From Spirosoma panaciterrae DSM 21099 (lineage in GTDB: Bacteria > Bacteroidota > Bacteroidia > Cytophagales > Spirosomataceae): a stretch of DNA of 64,000 bases. Where the stretch lies: positions 372,001 to 436,000 of the forward strand of contig NZ_KB893173.1 in NCBI RefSeq assembly GCF_000374025.1, read 5' to 3'. Below the pieces are notes generated by a model, which did not search any database, was not told the origin of the DNA, and was given only the letters and a program-made list of their open reading frames with translations. Made by a program: the position numbers and the translations under genes. Of the stretch, positions 40,378 to 49,931 are shown one piece after another (the stretch's first letter is position 1; each line of letters starts with the position of its first letter).

Positions 40378-42870
40378 TTACTTCTCCGACTTACCCCCAC
40401 CCATTTTACCGGCTTTGCCAGGTTGAGCGGCCGTCGTTGGGTTTTTCACATATTTATCGAGCCAGCCATTCATTTCCCACAGCATATGCAACAGCGATTC
40501 TTTGGAATCGTAATGATGGCTTTCGTAGGGTAGAAACACCAGCCGGGTCGTTGCCCCAAATCCTTTCAACGCATTGTAGTACCGCTCCGACTGAATCGGG
40601 AACGTACCCGTATTATTATCCGCTTCGCCATGAATCAGCAGAAGCGGGGTTTTCATCTTGTCGGCATTCATAAACGGCGACATTTTACTGTACACCTCAG
40701 GCGCCTGCCAGTAGGAACGCTGTTCGTTCTGGAACCCAAAGGGCGTTAATGTCCGGTTATAAGCTCCACTCCGCGCTATGCCCGCCTTAAACAGCCGGCT
40801 GTGGGTAAGCAGGTTAGCCGTCATAAAGGCCCCGTACGAGTGACCGCCTACACCTACCTTGGTTGAATCAACTACGCCTAACCGAACCCCTTCGTCAATA
40901 GCGGCTTTCGCGCTGGCCACCAGTTGCTCTACATAGGTATCGTTTGGCTCTTTGTCGCCTTCACCCACAATCGGAATGCTGGCATTGTCCAGAATAGCAT
41001 ACCCCATTGTTACGAATGCAGCCGCGCCCCAGTAGCTAATCCGGTTGAACTGGTAAGGCGAACCCGACACCTGTCCAGCCGCATCTTTGCTTTTGAACTC
41101 GGCTGGATATGCCCACAGAAACGTAGGTAGCGGCCCTTGCTCTTTTTTATAACCAACGGGTAGATACAACGTAGCGGTCAGGTCGACACCGTCCGGGCGC
41201 TTGTAGCGCAGTTGCTGCTTCTGGATTCCTTTTAGTTGTGGGTAAGGGTGCGGGAAAAACGTAACCTGAATGGGAGCAATACGGGCTTTCAGGTTCCGAA
41301 CGAAGTAGTTCGGGTTTTCTTCGGGCGACTCACGAGTGGTCAGAATCACCTGTTTGGCAGCATCCAGAACAGCCACCGGCCGCTCGAAATAGGGAGCCGC
41401 CGAGCGCCAGAGCTCCTTCGTTTGCTTCGTCTTCAAATTCAATACACTCACAAAGGGGCGGTCGCCTTCAGGCGAAGACCCTTGTCCGTTCAGCATCAGA
41501 ATTTCACCCGTTGGCAGAATGTTAAGCACATCCCGGCCATACTGGTTTTGTTTCATATCAGGCTGCCCTGGATTGGTGTACCGATCTTCGTATGAACGGT
41601 CGAACAAAACCGACGTTTGCCAGGAGGTTGGATTAACCACTTTGGTCATGGTTTTTCGACTCTGCCACCAGCGTTCGCTTGCCAGCGCTATGGTCGCATT
41701 GCCCCAATCGAAACCACCAAATCGAAACTGCGATGCGTAGATTTCTTTCGGGTCGGTAGTAAAGGGAGCATCCAGCAAAAATACTTTATCCCGAATGTCA
41801 GCCTTTACTTTCGGATCGCCGTTGTCCTGTGCTACCGTATAATACACCGAAGCGGGTACATCGGTTCGCCAGGTATAATCGCGCGGCCCGGTCGGAACCC
41901 CATCCCGACTGTAGGCAACATTTTCCTGCAAAGGGCCATCATTAAGCGTTTTTACCAAGGCCCCCGTTGTTGCATAAATCTCCGTCTTGAGCGGGAACCG
42001 ATATACAGGTACCAGATAGGAAAAGGGTGTATGTACCGTTTCGATCATGACGTACTGGCCATCGGGCGATGGATCGGCCGACAGAATAATACCGGGCTGA
42101 CCAATAGTCGTTGTCGTACCGTCCAGTCCTGCTTTTACCACCTGGGCTGTGGTATAATACGCAAACTGCTTTTCGTCGGATGGATTTTTGAGCAGGTCCT
42201 GATAGGTGGGCGCCTGTCCGCGTGCACCTTTTACGTTTTCCTGCGTAGTGGGGCCAACGGGTACTCGACTCACTTCTGGAGCTGGGCCACGACCAGCCAG
42301 TACAGCCTTCACAATCAGATTTTTATTGTCCGATAGCCAGCGATAGGGTGCGCCCAACGTCGCATTCAGAGCCAGTGAACCAACCTGCTTCGCGGTTGCC
42401 GTTGCCACATCGATCACATACAGATCGATCCGGTTATCGGTTGAGTTGGCAAAGGCAATTTTCGAATCATCGGGCGACCAGCTTACGTAGCTGATCATGG
42501 GTGAAGCAGGCAGTCCGGCAATGGGCGTTTCGTCTTTGTCGGTCAGTTTTCGAAGTTTCAACCCCGTAATATACCGTGCCCGACTGGGCCCTGTATTGGC
42601 CGGATTCAGCCGAAGGCCAGCCAGTTTAAGCTCAGGTTGCGACAGTTCGGCAATCGTCGGCACTTCGGCCTGCTCAAGCATAATCATCCGGTCACCTTTC
42701 CCCGACATGCTTACATTAGGCGTCGAGGGCACCGTAACCAGATCGGCCAGTGGTTTAGGCGGGGTTTGGTACGACACCGCATCCTGTGCATATCCGACAA
42801 TTGAAACAGAAAGCCCCGCCAGCAACAAGAGCCAGCGGCTTGAGCGTTTACTAGTTAGGTTAGAAATCAT
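40378..42870 (-). CDS. S9-family prolyl-oligopeptidase-type peptidase, secreted
   Basis: An 830-residue exported serine peptidase with a leader ending SIVGYAQDAVS. A propeller-like middle (about residues 60-570) precedes the alpha/beta-hydrolase domain, which holds the nucleophile in VGVGGHSYGAFMTANLL, the Asp in LLIHGEADNNTG and the His in YESHHYDSKESLLHMLWEM. It probably removes dipeptides or cleaves peptides in the periplasm. A basic, glycine-rich tail (GKAGKMGGGKSEK) follows the domain and looks like a disordered extension. It is monocistronic and ends at the bidirectional terminator. Confidence 0.94.
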   Translation of the reverse strand: MISNLTSKRSSRWLLLLAGLSVSIVGYAQDAVSYQTPPKPLADLVTVPSTPNVSMSGKGDRMIMLEQAEVPTIAELSQPELKLAGLRLNPANTGPSRARYITGLKLRKLTDKDETPIAGLPASPMISYVSWSPDDSKIAFANSTDNRIDLYVIDVATATAKQVGSLALNATLGAPYRWLSDNKNLIVKAVLAGRGPAPEVSRVPVGPTTQENVKGARGQAPTYQDLLKNPSDEKQFAYYTTAQVVKAGLDGTTTTIGQPGIILSADPSPDGQYVMIETVHTPFSYLVPVYRFPLKTEIYATTGALVKTLNDGPLQENVAYSRDGVPTGPRDYTWRTDVPASVYYTVAQDNGDPKVKADIRDKVFLLDAPFTTDPKEIYASQFRFGGFDWGNATIALASERWWQSRKTMTKVVNPTSWQTSVLFDRSYEDRYTNPGQPDMKQNQYGRDVLNILPTGEILMLNGQGSSPEGDRPFVSVLNLKTKQTKELWRSAAPYFERPVAVLDAAKQVILTTRESPEENPNYFVRNLKARIAPIQVTFFPHPYPQLKGIQKQQLRYKRPDGVDLTATLYLPVGYKKEQGPLPTFLWAYPAEFKSKDAAGQVSGSPYQFNRISYWGAAAFVTMGYAILDNASIPIVGEGDKEPNDTYVEQLVASAKAAIDEGVRLGVVDSTKVGVGGHSYGAFMTANLLTHSRLFKAGIARSGAYNRTLTPFGFQNEQRSYWQAPEVYSKMSPFMNADKMKTPLLLIHGEADNNTGTFPIQSERYYNALKGFGATTRLVFLPYESHHYDSKESLLHMLWEMNGWLDKYVKNPTTAAQPGKAGKMGGGKSEK

Positions 42871-42999
42871 AGATTGGGCAATGTTTTAGGTTGTATGAGG
42901 TGTAATTGAACGCAATTAGTTATAACACAAAATTAGGCACAGTTATGAATTCACAGTCTATTATTTCATCATTTATTCAGCTTTATCAATAAAATTCCA

Positions 43000-43716
43000 C
43001 TATTTCTCACGGCTCCAAATTTCATTTACAGCCCCTCCAGTTGAACTTTGGCCGGTATGACGCCATTCGTCGGCATCGATAGCGGCTCTAAATGTGAGCG
43101 AACGACCTACGCGGCTATTATCCCGGGAGAAAAAATCAATGGTTTCGGTGTAAATCCCCGATTTCAGCACGTACGTACCGCCCCCTGTCCCAAAAAACTG
43201 TTTCGTCTGCGGATTGATGGCTACCCACTGAAATCGGCTCCCTGTCAACAATTTTATGGTTTTACGGGGTCCTCGCTGCATCGTCGTAATCTGTCCGGCA
43301 TCGTTGGCCCGGCCTGTTATCCGCCATAGTCCGGTGAGGGGTGTCGCTAATTCAGTTAGCTGTTTAAACACCCGATTGCCTGCGGGGCTACTAAGGCTAA
43401 GTTGTCCTTTCGTCGTTGCCAACTGATACGATTCGGTCTGTCCTACCCGACTGCTATCCTGTGTATCGAACTCAACCATCAGCTTCAATTGATCGCCTTC
43501 CTGCCTCAATACCCCGCCCCGCGTACTGATAAAGCGAGCGGGCTCGTAGGTGGTCTGAATCAGGTAGTTGTCGGCTATGGCCAGCATAACAATATTTCCT
43601 GAAGGCTCAGTAAGCTGCCAGGCTCCTTCCAGCTTCGTTTTCTGGGCAGGTCGGAATGATACCACTAAGCCGACAATAAAGATCAGTAGCATAAGGTGTT
43701 GTTTTTGCAGAGCCAT
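43000..43716 (-). CDS. Exported protein with internal duplication
   Basis: A 238-residue protein with a leader (MALQKQHLMLLIFIVGLVVSF). The mature part contains two related halves of about 85-90 residues, each starting 'G-x-W-x-L/I-T' (GAWQLTEPSG and GLWRITGRAN) and each holding 'D-x-S-R-V-G' (TQDSSRVGQ and SRDNSRVGR). It is probably a lipocalin- or beta-barrel-like domain pair. No enzyme motif, function unknown. The ATG with the leader is preferred to a start 18 codons upstream. Confidence 0.65.
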   Translation of the reverse strand: MALQKQHLMLLIFIVGLVVSFRPAQKTKLEGAWQLTEPSGNIVMLAIADNYLIQTTYEPARFISTRGGVLRQEGDQLKLMVEFDTQDSSRVGQTESYQLATTKGQLSLSSPAGNRVFKQLTELATPLTGLWRITGRANDAGQITTMQRGPRKTIKLLTGSRFQWVAINPQTKQFFGTGGGTYVLKSGIYTETIDFFSRDNSRVGRSLTFRAAIDADEWRHTGQSSTGGAVNEIWSREK

Positions 43717-43917
43717 AGTTTGCTGGTTTTCGTGTCGATGGTATGATAAAGCGCCATGACACCTATACACTACTTATATTGACTGGCCCGGTTTGCCTGC
43801 AGACGATTCTTGTATACCCCGACCGATTAAGGTACCAAACCGGCATGTTATTATCCTAAAGCTACTGGCTGTCGATTACCGCTAGATTTCGGCTCCCATA
43901 GCAGGCATCTTTGTCCC

Positions 43918-44478
43918 ATGAAAACACGAATCAGGTTCAAATGGGCTGTCGCCGTCGTACTTCTGCCCTGTATACTGCTATCGGCAGCCATCACAGCCCA
44001 TACTCCACCCACTGAAACGACCGCCGTCCGGCAAACAGTAGTTGATTTTTTAAACTGGTACAAAGCCAATATGCTATCGATCAGTAAAATTAACCTGGTC
44101 GATCAGAAGCCCGGCAAACCGTACGCGGTCAATTTCAAAAGCACCGAACAATACCTATCTGCTCTGAAACATAGCCAGTTACTCACCGATAGGTATCTGG
44201 GTGAATGGCGAACGTATTTTAAGCAACGGCAGGAAGGCTTCCGACTTTCACCCCAAAACGAAGGTCCACCAACAGGTTTCGAATACGATCTGGTGATGCT
44301 TAGCCAGGATGTAGAAACGCAAATGGATTCTCTCAAAACACTAAAAATCCATTCCGTAAACGTACATGGCAACCTGGCAACGGTAAAGTTTCTTCTGCTT
44401 GACGAGTACGAATTTCGGCTGGTCAAACGTGATAATCGCTGGCAGATCAACGAGATCCTCAACCTGAGTGCCGAATAA
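43918..44478 (+). CDS. Exported DUF3828-like protein
   Basis: A 186-residue protein with a leader (VAVVLLPCILLSAAITAH). The mature part begins VRQTVVDFLNWYKANM and ends YEFRLVKRDNRWQINEI, a pattern of a cystatin/NTF2-like small domain often annotated DUF3828. It is divergent from the exported duplicated protein and followed by the VWA gene. Function unknown. Confidence 0.65.
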   Translation: MKTRIRFKWAVAVVLLPCILLSAAITAHTPPTETTAVRQTVVDFLNWYKANMLSISKINLVDQKPGKPYAVNFKSTEQYLSALKHSQLLTDRYLGEWRTYFKQRQEGFRLSPQNEGPPTGFEYDLVMLSQDVETQMDSLKTLKIHSVNVHGNLATVKFLLLDEYEFRLVKRDNRWQINEILNLSAE

Positions 44479-44683
44479 ACGGGGTGATGCTGGGCCTATA
44501 GGGCAGGTGATTATATACCGAAAACTATAGAACGGTTTCTACCGATTCTGACTACAAACCTTTGCAGGTCAGGCCCCGACTTCATTTTTCATCCCATATA
44601 CTCAACGTTTTACGAATTACATATCCAATTCTGCGTACTTCGTACGTTGTCGCCAGACCAGCGTATCGGTCGTCGTTTCGGTT

Positions 44684-47425
44684 ATGCAGACCTATCTTTG
44701 TTTGTTTCTGCTCTTTTCGGCTGCGTTTGCGAGTGGGCAGGCTTTGCGCGAGACTCCCCAACAAGCCCTCAATCAGTATGTAGCATTTCTGAATCAGTCG
44801 GTCGATGAAGTAGCTGATCGTTTTCAGCGCATTCAGGGGTATTATGCCAGCATAAGTTCCAACCACTCGCACGGCTTCCCGAGAATGTCGCCCTCGGGAA
44901 CGCTGGAGGACTATTATTACAAAAAAGCCATTGCCAGCGAAGCCCTTACCGATGCCGAAAAGCAACGGTTAAAAGCCAGCACATTGACGCTGTGGAAACT
45001 ATTGAATAAAATCGACCAGACAGCCAAAACGCTGGAAACCTACGACCGTTTAAAGGATTATCAGCAGGATAATTTCAAAAAAGCTCATAGTCTGATTGCC
45101 GATTTTCAGAACCTGACTACCCAATTCAGCCAGAGCAAAGACTCGCTCTACAAGCAAATCCAACGGGTTTATCGACGCTACCAGCCGTATCGGGCTACCG
45201 ATGCATATCTCTATACGGAAAAGGAAATGGAGCAGGTTTTGCTTCGTCAGCAAGAGTTACTCGACACCTTGTCGTACATTCTGAACGAGAAAAGCCCCTC
45301 ACACTGGCCCGTCGAATTGGTACAGCAGAGCATTGTGGCCGATGAGAAGTTGCTAGTCGGGTTTGGGGAAGCGAAGCCCCATATTGTTTATCCAGCTTCG
45401 GATATGATCGGTTCGTTTCAGGCTGGTCTTCGCTCCATTCAGTCGCTTAAAAAGCAGGCTGTCGACGATTATAATTTTGCCGCCCGGCAATCGGTTCGGT
45501 ACGACAATGCGTTTTACAAATCGTACCTGAATTATTATAACAACGACCTGGTAAGCTGGTATCAGCAGTTCGTCAATTACAGTAAATCAGCCATTCACCT
45601 GCTCGATTATCCAAAATATTCCCCGGTCTTTGTGATCGATGCCCCAATCGCTTCCCAGAAACAGTCAGGTGCAACGACTTTCCGGGATACACAGCCCATT
45701 GCTTTTACGGTCAAACCGGCTTCGGCACCAGCTACTGCGGCTACGTTTGGTGCCCTGAATGCGTATATCGACTTCATTAACGAAGGTTTGCGCCAAATGA
45801 ATCATATGCAGGTGCTGGTTCGGAATTATCAATCCTCGGCCGAATATTACCGCGACCCGGCCCGCAGCAGCCGTCGAAGTCCGTTGACGTATGCACACAA
45901 CGATTTTAAAGTACCAGTATCTGAACACCAACTACTCCAGATCAATACCTCACAGATTCCGGCTAACTACCGGACTTCGATCAATGGGCAGGCCGATGTG
46001 CTCCTGGTGATATTGAACGAAATGGATGCGCTTAGTATCGAGTTGATCAATTACACCAGCCAACGCCAGTACGAGCAGGACCACCTCAAACGATCCGACG
46101 AAATTCTGGACCGATACGCCTATCTGTTCGATGTGTTCGACAGGAAAAAAGAGCGACTCTATCAGGACGTTCGGCGCATCCATGAAAGCTATCCATTAAA
46201 AAAACCAAATGACCCCTGGAATGTATCGGGGAAGGCCATGCTCCACCTGATGGATCTGAATAAAGAGGTGCTGCTGGGCGTAAAAGCTTACTTACAGAGC
46301 GAAACGTCACAGGTACCGGCAACCGACGCTGTTCAGGCTGAAGCGCGTAACCTGATTATGAACGAATTCAAGAACCTGAAAGGCTTACAGCGATTGGGAC
46401 GTAACAATGGTCTGTGTCCTTATACACCTTATGAGGATCTGGCTGAACACTCACTTAAACTGGCCGAAATGGCGCAGCGGCCCTCAACCAAATCAGCCTC
46501 CAATACCTACGAATCGTTCTATTATTTCTACAACAACCAGTTGGTGTATGCCTATAATCAATTCAGCGACCTGGCAAAAGTCGACGTATTGAAGACCATC
46601 AACCAACCAAACCTACTGGCTTTCAGCCGCGCAAACCTATCGATCAAACCCACTCCCCGTATTGAATCCGCACCTAAAGATAATCCAGACGTCGTTCTTC
46701 AAACACCTGAAAAGGGCATTAACCCCAATACGACCGTAACGACACCCCCATTGAGTAACCCGACCGAAACCCTGGGCAAAACAGTGAGTCGCCACGACAC
46801 GGTGTATATCCGTACGACTAAGGTTGACACGGTTTTCGTCGACAGGCCGGGTCAGCCAAACGTAGTCAATTCACTGGAAGGGTTCGCCACCAACAACATG
46901 GTATTGCTGGTCGATGTATCGGGGTCAATGGATTCGCCGTATAAGCTACCGCTCCTGAAAACGTCTATCAAATCGCTCCTGAAAATTATCCGGCCCGAAG
47001 ATCAGATTTCGATTGTGGTGTATTCGGGCAAAGCACGGGTAGCCTTGAAACCAACATCGGGAACTCATGCCGACGAAATTGCCCGAACGATTGATGAACT
47101 CCGTTCGGATGGCGATACGGATGGAAACAAAGGCATTCAGCTAGCGTATAAACTTGCCGACAAACATTACGTTCGGGCAGGTAACAACCGCATCATTTTG
47201 GCTACAGACGGTGAATTTCCGGTTAGTGAAGAGGTATACCAACTTGTTCGGGACGCCAGCAGTCAGGACGTTTTTCTAACGATTTTTACGTTTGGCAAGA
47301 ATGAACTCAACGGGCAAAATCTCAAAAAATTAGCTCAGGCAGGCAGGGGTAGCTACACACACATCACCCGCGAGAATGCGAACCTTCAGCTAATTGTAGA
47401 GGCCCAGGCAAAAAAAGCCCGCTAA
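44684..47425 (+). CDS. Secreted VWA protein with large tandem duplication
   Basis: A 913-residue exported protein. The leader (MQTYLCLFLLFSAAFASG) is followed by two related blocks of about 300 residues (roughly 28-315 and 353-660). Both start with a helix of type LNxYxxFxN (LNQYVAFLNQSVDE, LNAYIDFINEGLRQ), and both end with a Tyr-rich stretch (YLNYYNNDLVSWYQQF, FYYFYNNQLVYAYNQF). A proline-rich linker leads to a von Willebrand A domain with an intact MIDAS (LLVDVSGSMDSP, about residue 741, and ILATDGEFPV). This is a metal-dependent ligand-binding surface module. No enzyme domain. It is likely a periplasmic or surface assembly protein. Confidence 0.85.
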   Translation: MQTYLCLFLLFSAAFASGQALRETPQQALNQYVAFLNQSVDEVADRFQRIQGYYASISSNHSHGFPRMSPSGTLEDYYYKKAIASEALTDAEKQRLKASTLTLWKLLNKIDQTAKTLETYDRLKDYQQDNFKKAHSLIADFQNLTTQFSQSKDSLYKQIQRVYRRYQPYRATDAYLYTEKEMEQVLLRQQELLDTLSYILNEKSPSHWPVELVQQSIVADEKLLVGFGEAKPHIVYPASDMIGSFQAGLRSIQSLKKQAVDDYNFAARQSVRYDNAFYKSYLNYYNNDLVSWYQQFVNYSKSAIHLLDYPKYSPVFVIDAPIASQKQSGATTFRDTQPIAFTVKPASAPATAATFGALNAYIDFINEGLRQMNHMQVLVRNYQSSAEYYRDPARSSRRSPLTYAHNDFKVPVSEHQLLQINTSQIPANYRTSINGQADVLLVILNEMDALSIELINYTSQRQYEQDHLKRSDEILDRYAYLFDVFDRKKERLYQDVRRIHESYPLKKPNDPWNVSGKAMLHLMDLNKEVLLGVKAYLQSETSQVPATDAVQAEARNLIMNEFKNLKGLQRLGRNNGLCPYTPYEDLAEHSLKLAEMAQRPSTKSASNTYESFYYFYNNQLVYAYNQFSDLAKVDVLKTINQPNLLAFSRANLSIKPTPRIESAPKDNPDVVLQTPEKGINPNTTVTTPPLSNPTETLGKTVSRHDTVYIRTTKVDTVFVDRPGQPNVVNSLEGFATNNMVLLVDVSGSMDSPYKLPLLKTSIKSLLKIIRPEDQISIVVYSGKARVALKPTSGTHADEIARTIDELRSDGDTDGNKGIQLAYKLADKHYVRAGNNRIILATDGEFPVSEEVYQLVRDASSQDVFLTIFTFGKNELNGQNLKKLAQAGRGSYTHITRENANLQLIVEAQAKKAR

Positions 47426-47429
47426 TGGA

Positions 47430-47463
47430 AAGCCTGAAAGGCCCTGGCGACCTTTCGGGCTTG
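47430..47463. terminator. Terminator-like stem between convergent genes
   Basis: AGCCTGAAAGG pairs with CCTTTCGGGCT (11 bp with one wobble pair) around a 9-base loop. There is no long T tract, so termination may be weak. Confidence 0.55.
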
Positions 47464-47471
47464 ATACGTCA

Positions 47472-48776
47472 TCACCACCGTACGGATTGGAATGTCCAGC
47501 CGGGTTGAACTTTCTGCATCTCAGTCTGATCGTCTCGTTTGGTCAGACCACAGTTCAGGTAGTTCTGGTGGAGTTGGGCCAGCGCCTGACGGTCGAGTTC
47601 AACCCCGAGTCCTGGCCCTTCCGGCACCGTTACGGCACCTTCCTCAAACCAGATACGCCCGCCCACAATAACCTCGTCCGACTGCCAGGGATAGTGGGTA
47701 TCGAGCGCATAGGGTACTTTAGGCAAGGCCGCTCCCAGATGTACCATGGCCGCCAGTGAAATTCCCAGATGGCTGTTGGAATGCATCGACAAGCCCCGAC
47801 CAAACGTTTCGCAAATAGCGGAGAGCATCATAGACGAACGGAGGCCTCCCCAGAAATGGTGGTCGCTCAGGATGATATCTTCGGAGCCAATGGCAATGCT
47901 GTTCGGGATATCCTCAAACGAGGTCGTACACATATTCGTTGCCAGCGGGGTTTTCAGCGCTTTTCGCACTTCAGCCATGTTAGCCTGCCCACGGGTGGGG
48001 TCTTCAAGGTATTCCAGAATAGGCTCCATCATCCTGCCGTACTTGATAGAGGTTTTAACGGTCCAGATGGCATTCGGATCGACGCGCAACGGTACATCAG
48101 GCCCGAAAGCTTCGTACAGGGCAAACATCGCATCGACCTCCTGCTGTGGCTCAAATACCCCTCCTTTCAATTTGATCGACTGAAACCCAAACTCCGTGCA
48201 CATAGCTTTGGCCTGTGCGACGATACCTGCCGGATCAAGGGCGGCTGCCTGCCGGGCAGCCGCCCACCCCTGCGCCGATGGGTCGAGGCCAAAACCGAAC
48301 TCACCTCCTGCGCCTTCATACTTGTAAAACAGATACGCCGAAAACGGAACCCGATCCCGCAGTTTGCCCCCCAGCAGGTCAACCACAGGCCGCTCGGTCA
48401 CTTTCCCGATTATGTCGAGGCAGGCTACTTCAATGGCGCTGAAAATATGCACGAGTTTTCGCTGGTCCCAGGGGGTTTCGCCCCGCTGGGCGGTTGTTTC
48501 GGTACCAAAACGACTGACCAGCGCCTGACGGATTTCGGCCAGTTGAAACACATCTTTGCCAATCAGCAAATCGCGGGATTCGCCCAGGGCCGTATCAATA
48601 TCTTTATTACCCGGAATTTCGCTGATGCCCGAAATACCATCCTCTGTAACCAACTCAACAATGGTTCGAAGCGCATACGGCGCATGAAGTCCGGCAGCAT
48701 TCAGCAACGGTGGATCGACAATGGCAATGGGGGTTATCTGAATTTCCTTGATTCGAGGGCCAGTTTTCGTGGGCAT
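47472..48776 (-). CDS. gudD: Glucarate dehydratase family enolase
   Basis: A 434-residue enolase-superfamily enzyme removing water from D-glucarate (or idarate) to give 5-keto-4-deoxy-glucarate. Signature parts: the N-terminal lid ITPIAIVDPPLLNAAGLH, the base-bearing KLKGG loop (IKLKGGVFEPQ), metal ligands in RVDPNAIW and YLEDPT, and the histidine region SMHSNSHLGISL. It is last in a five-gene minus-strand cluster with the aldolase, permease, reductase and mannonate-dehydratase-like gene, which matches the glucarate pathway. Altered substrate choice within the superfamily (for example galactarate) cannot be excluded. Confidence 0.85.
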   Translation of the reverse strand: MPTKTGPRIKEIQITPIAIVDPPLLNAAGLHAPYALRTIVELVTEDGISGISEIPGNKDIDTALGESRDLLIGKDVFQLAEIRQALVSRFGTETTAQRGETPWDQRKLVHIFSAIEVACLDIIGKVTERPVVDLLGGKLRDRVPFSAYLFYKYEGAGGEFGFGLDPSAQGWAAARQAAALDPAGIVAQAKAMCTEFGFQSIKLKGGVFEPQQEVDAMFALYEAFGPDVPLRVDPNAIWTVKTSIKYGRMMEPILEYLEDPTRGQANMAEVRKALKTPLATNMCTTSFEDIPNSIAIGSEDIILSDHHFWGGLRSSMMLSAICETFGRGLSMHSNSHLGISLAAMVHLGAALPKVPYALDTHYPWQSDEVIVGGRIWFEEGAVTVPEGPGLGVELDRQALAQLHQNYLNCGLTKRDDQTEMQKVQPGWTFQSVRW

Positions 48777-48793
48777 AGGAAGAAAAATAAAAT

Positions 48794-49906
48794 TTATACA
48801 TCATCGGCTACAGTCTGGATCAGTCCCTTGATGTAGCCATAACAGAAGGCAAAGGCCTGCAAACTACTGGCCGGGTCGGCATGGGTGGGCACGTGGTCGG
48901 GCATGACCATACCCGAATACCCAACATCGCGCAAGGCTCTGATAACGTGCAGGAAATTCATATCGCCATTATCGGGATACACTTCCTGAAAATTATTCCA
49001 GCCCCCCTTGATATTCCGCAAATGCACATTGAAGATCTGATTCCGTTCGCCCACCCATTTAATGATCGGCATAATCTCCGTTTTCGGATCATTCAGTCCT
49101 TCGGCAATGGAGCCAATACAGAAGTTAAAGCCATGGTATTCGCTATCGTACAGCTTGGCAAACCGTTGAATACCTTCAAATACGTTGGGGCTATTCCAGC
49201 GGGTAATGCCCCGGTACCCGGCAGGCGTAGGCGGGTCGGCAATGTGGTTGGCCAGTTTTACCTTGTACTCTTTCGCAACGGGCAGGAGCCGATCCAGCAA
49301 ATAGGTGATGCGCTCGAACATTTGATCAATCGACACATCCCCAGCTATCGTTTTGGGGTTATTCTGTTTTAGGGCTGCGTCATAGTTCCAGGTGCTGTAT
49401 TCTGCATTACCCCGCTTCGGATCAAGAGTTCTCCCAGTCCGCAATACGGGCAGAATCGTCGTGTTGTAATTCAGCACCTTGATGCCCGTTTTACCCGCCA
49501 CTTCAATCATCTGCTGGAGAATCGCGATCTCCCGATCGCGTTCCGGGCTTTTGCCGAGCATGATATTTGGGTATTGAGCCCGGTCGATACCTGACGATTC
49601 GAGTGGAAAGTGGTAGGCATCGAGACTAATGCCGTATTTCTCGCAGGCTTCTTTCTTCGCCAGTGAGTCCGCCAGATCCCAGCCTTTACCCGGAATCGTT
49701 TTGGGCGCTCCACCATCCAGATTATAAACACCATGCCGGGCCTTAAATTCCAGATTCTCCTTCGAGGTGCCTCCCGACTGACACCCCACTTTCATCAGCA
49801 CTTTCTTCGGTTTGCGTAGCGGATCTGCCTGGGCCGATTTAGGTCCCAATGCCGCTGGGCTTACCGCACCTACGGTCATGACCCGAATAAAATCCTGACG
49901 ATTCAT
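48794..49906 (-). CDS. UxuA/mannonate-dehydratase-like TIM-barrel protein with export-like N-terminus
   Basis: A 370-residue protein whose barrel has the UxuA pattern: ISLDAYHFPL early, KVKLANHIADPPTPAGYRG, and GDMNFLHVIRALRDVGYSGMVMPDHVP at the end. UxuA removes water from mannonate. The N-terminus MNRQDFIRVMTVGAVSPAAL resembles a twin-arginine leader, but the pair is Arg-Gln rather than Arg-Arg, so export is uncertain. Its position 16 bases upstream of the glucarate dehydratase and 24 bases after the reductase puts it in this sugar-acid operon. It may process a mannonate- or uronate-related acid into the same pathway. Confidence 0.8.
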   Translation of the reverse strand: MNRQDFIRVMTVGAVSPAALGPKSAQADPLRKPKKVLMKVGCQSGGTSKENLEFKARHGVYNLDGGAPKTIPGKGWDLADSLAKKEACEKYGISLDAYHFPLESSGIDRAQYPNIMLGKSPERDREIAILQQMIEVAGKTGIKVLNYNTTILPVLRTGRTLDPKRGNAEYSTWNYDAALKQNNPKTIAGDVSIDQMFERITYLLDRLLPVAKEYKVKLANHIADPPTPAGYRGITRWNSPNVFEGIQRFAKLYDSEYHGFNFCIGSIAEGLNDPKTEIMPIIKWVGERNQIFNVHLRNIKGGWNNFQEVYPDNGDMNFLHVIRALRDVGYSGMVMPDHVPTHADPASSLQAFAFCYGYIKGLIQTVADDV

Positions 49907-49931
49907 GGTTAGTGAGGGTTTGAAAATAGTT

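Noticed and set aside
41617-42336. 239-codon plus-strand frame opposite the S9 peptidase
   Set aside because: Antisense shadow of a well-supported peptidase gene.
43906-43920. Leaderless promoter (CATCTTTG directly before an ATG)
   Set aside because: Only a 7 of 8 match and no -33 TTG at the right distance; could be chance.
44550-44558. AACCTTTG as -7 element of the VWA gene
   Set aside because: One mismatch and no TTG 19-22 bases upstream.
47769-48836. 355-codon plus-strand frame opposite glucarate dehydratase
   Set aside because: Antisense shadow; arginine- and proline-rich translation without domains.
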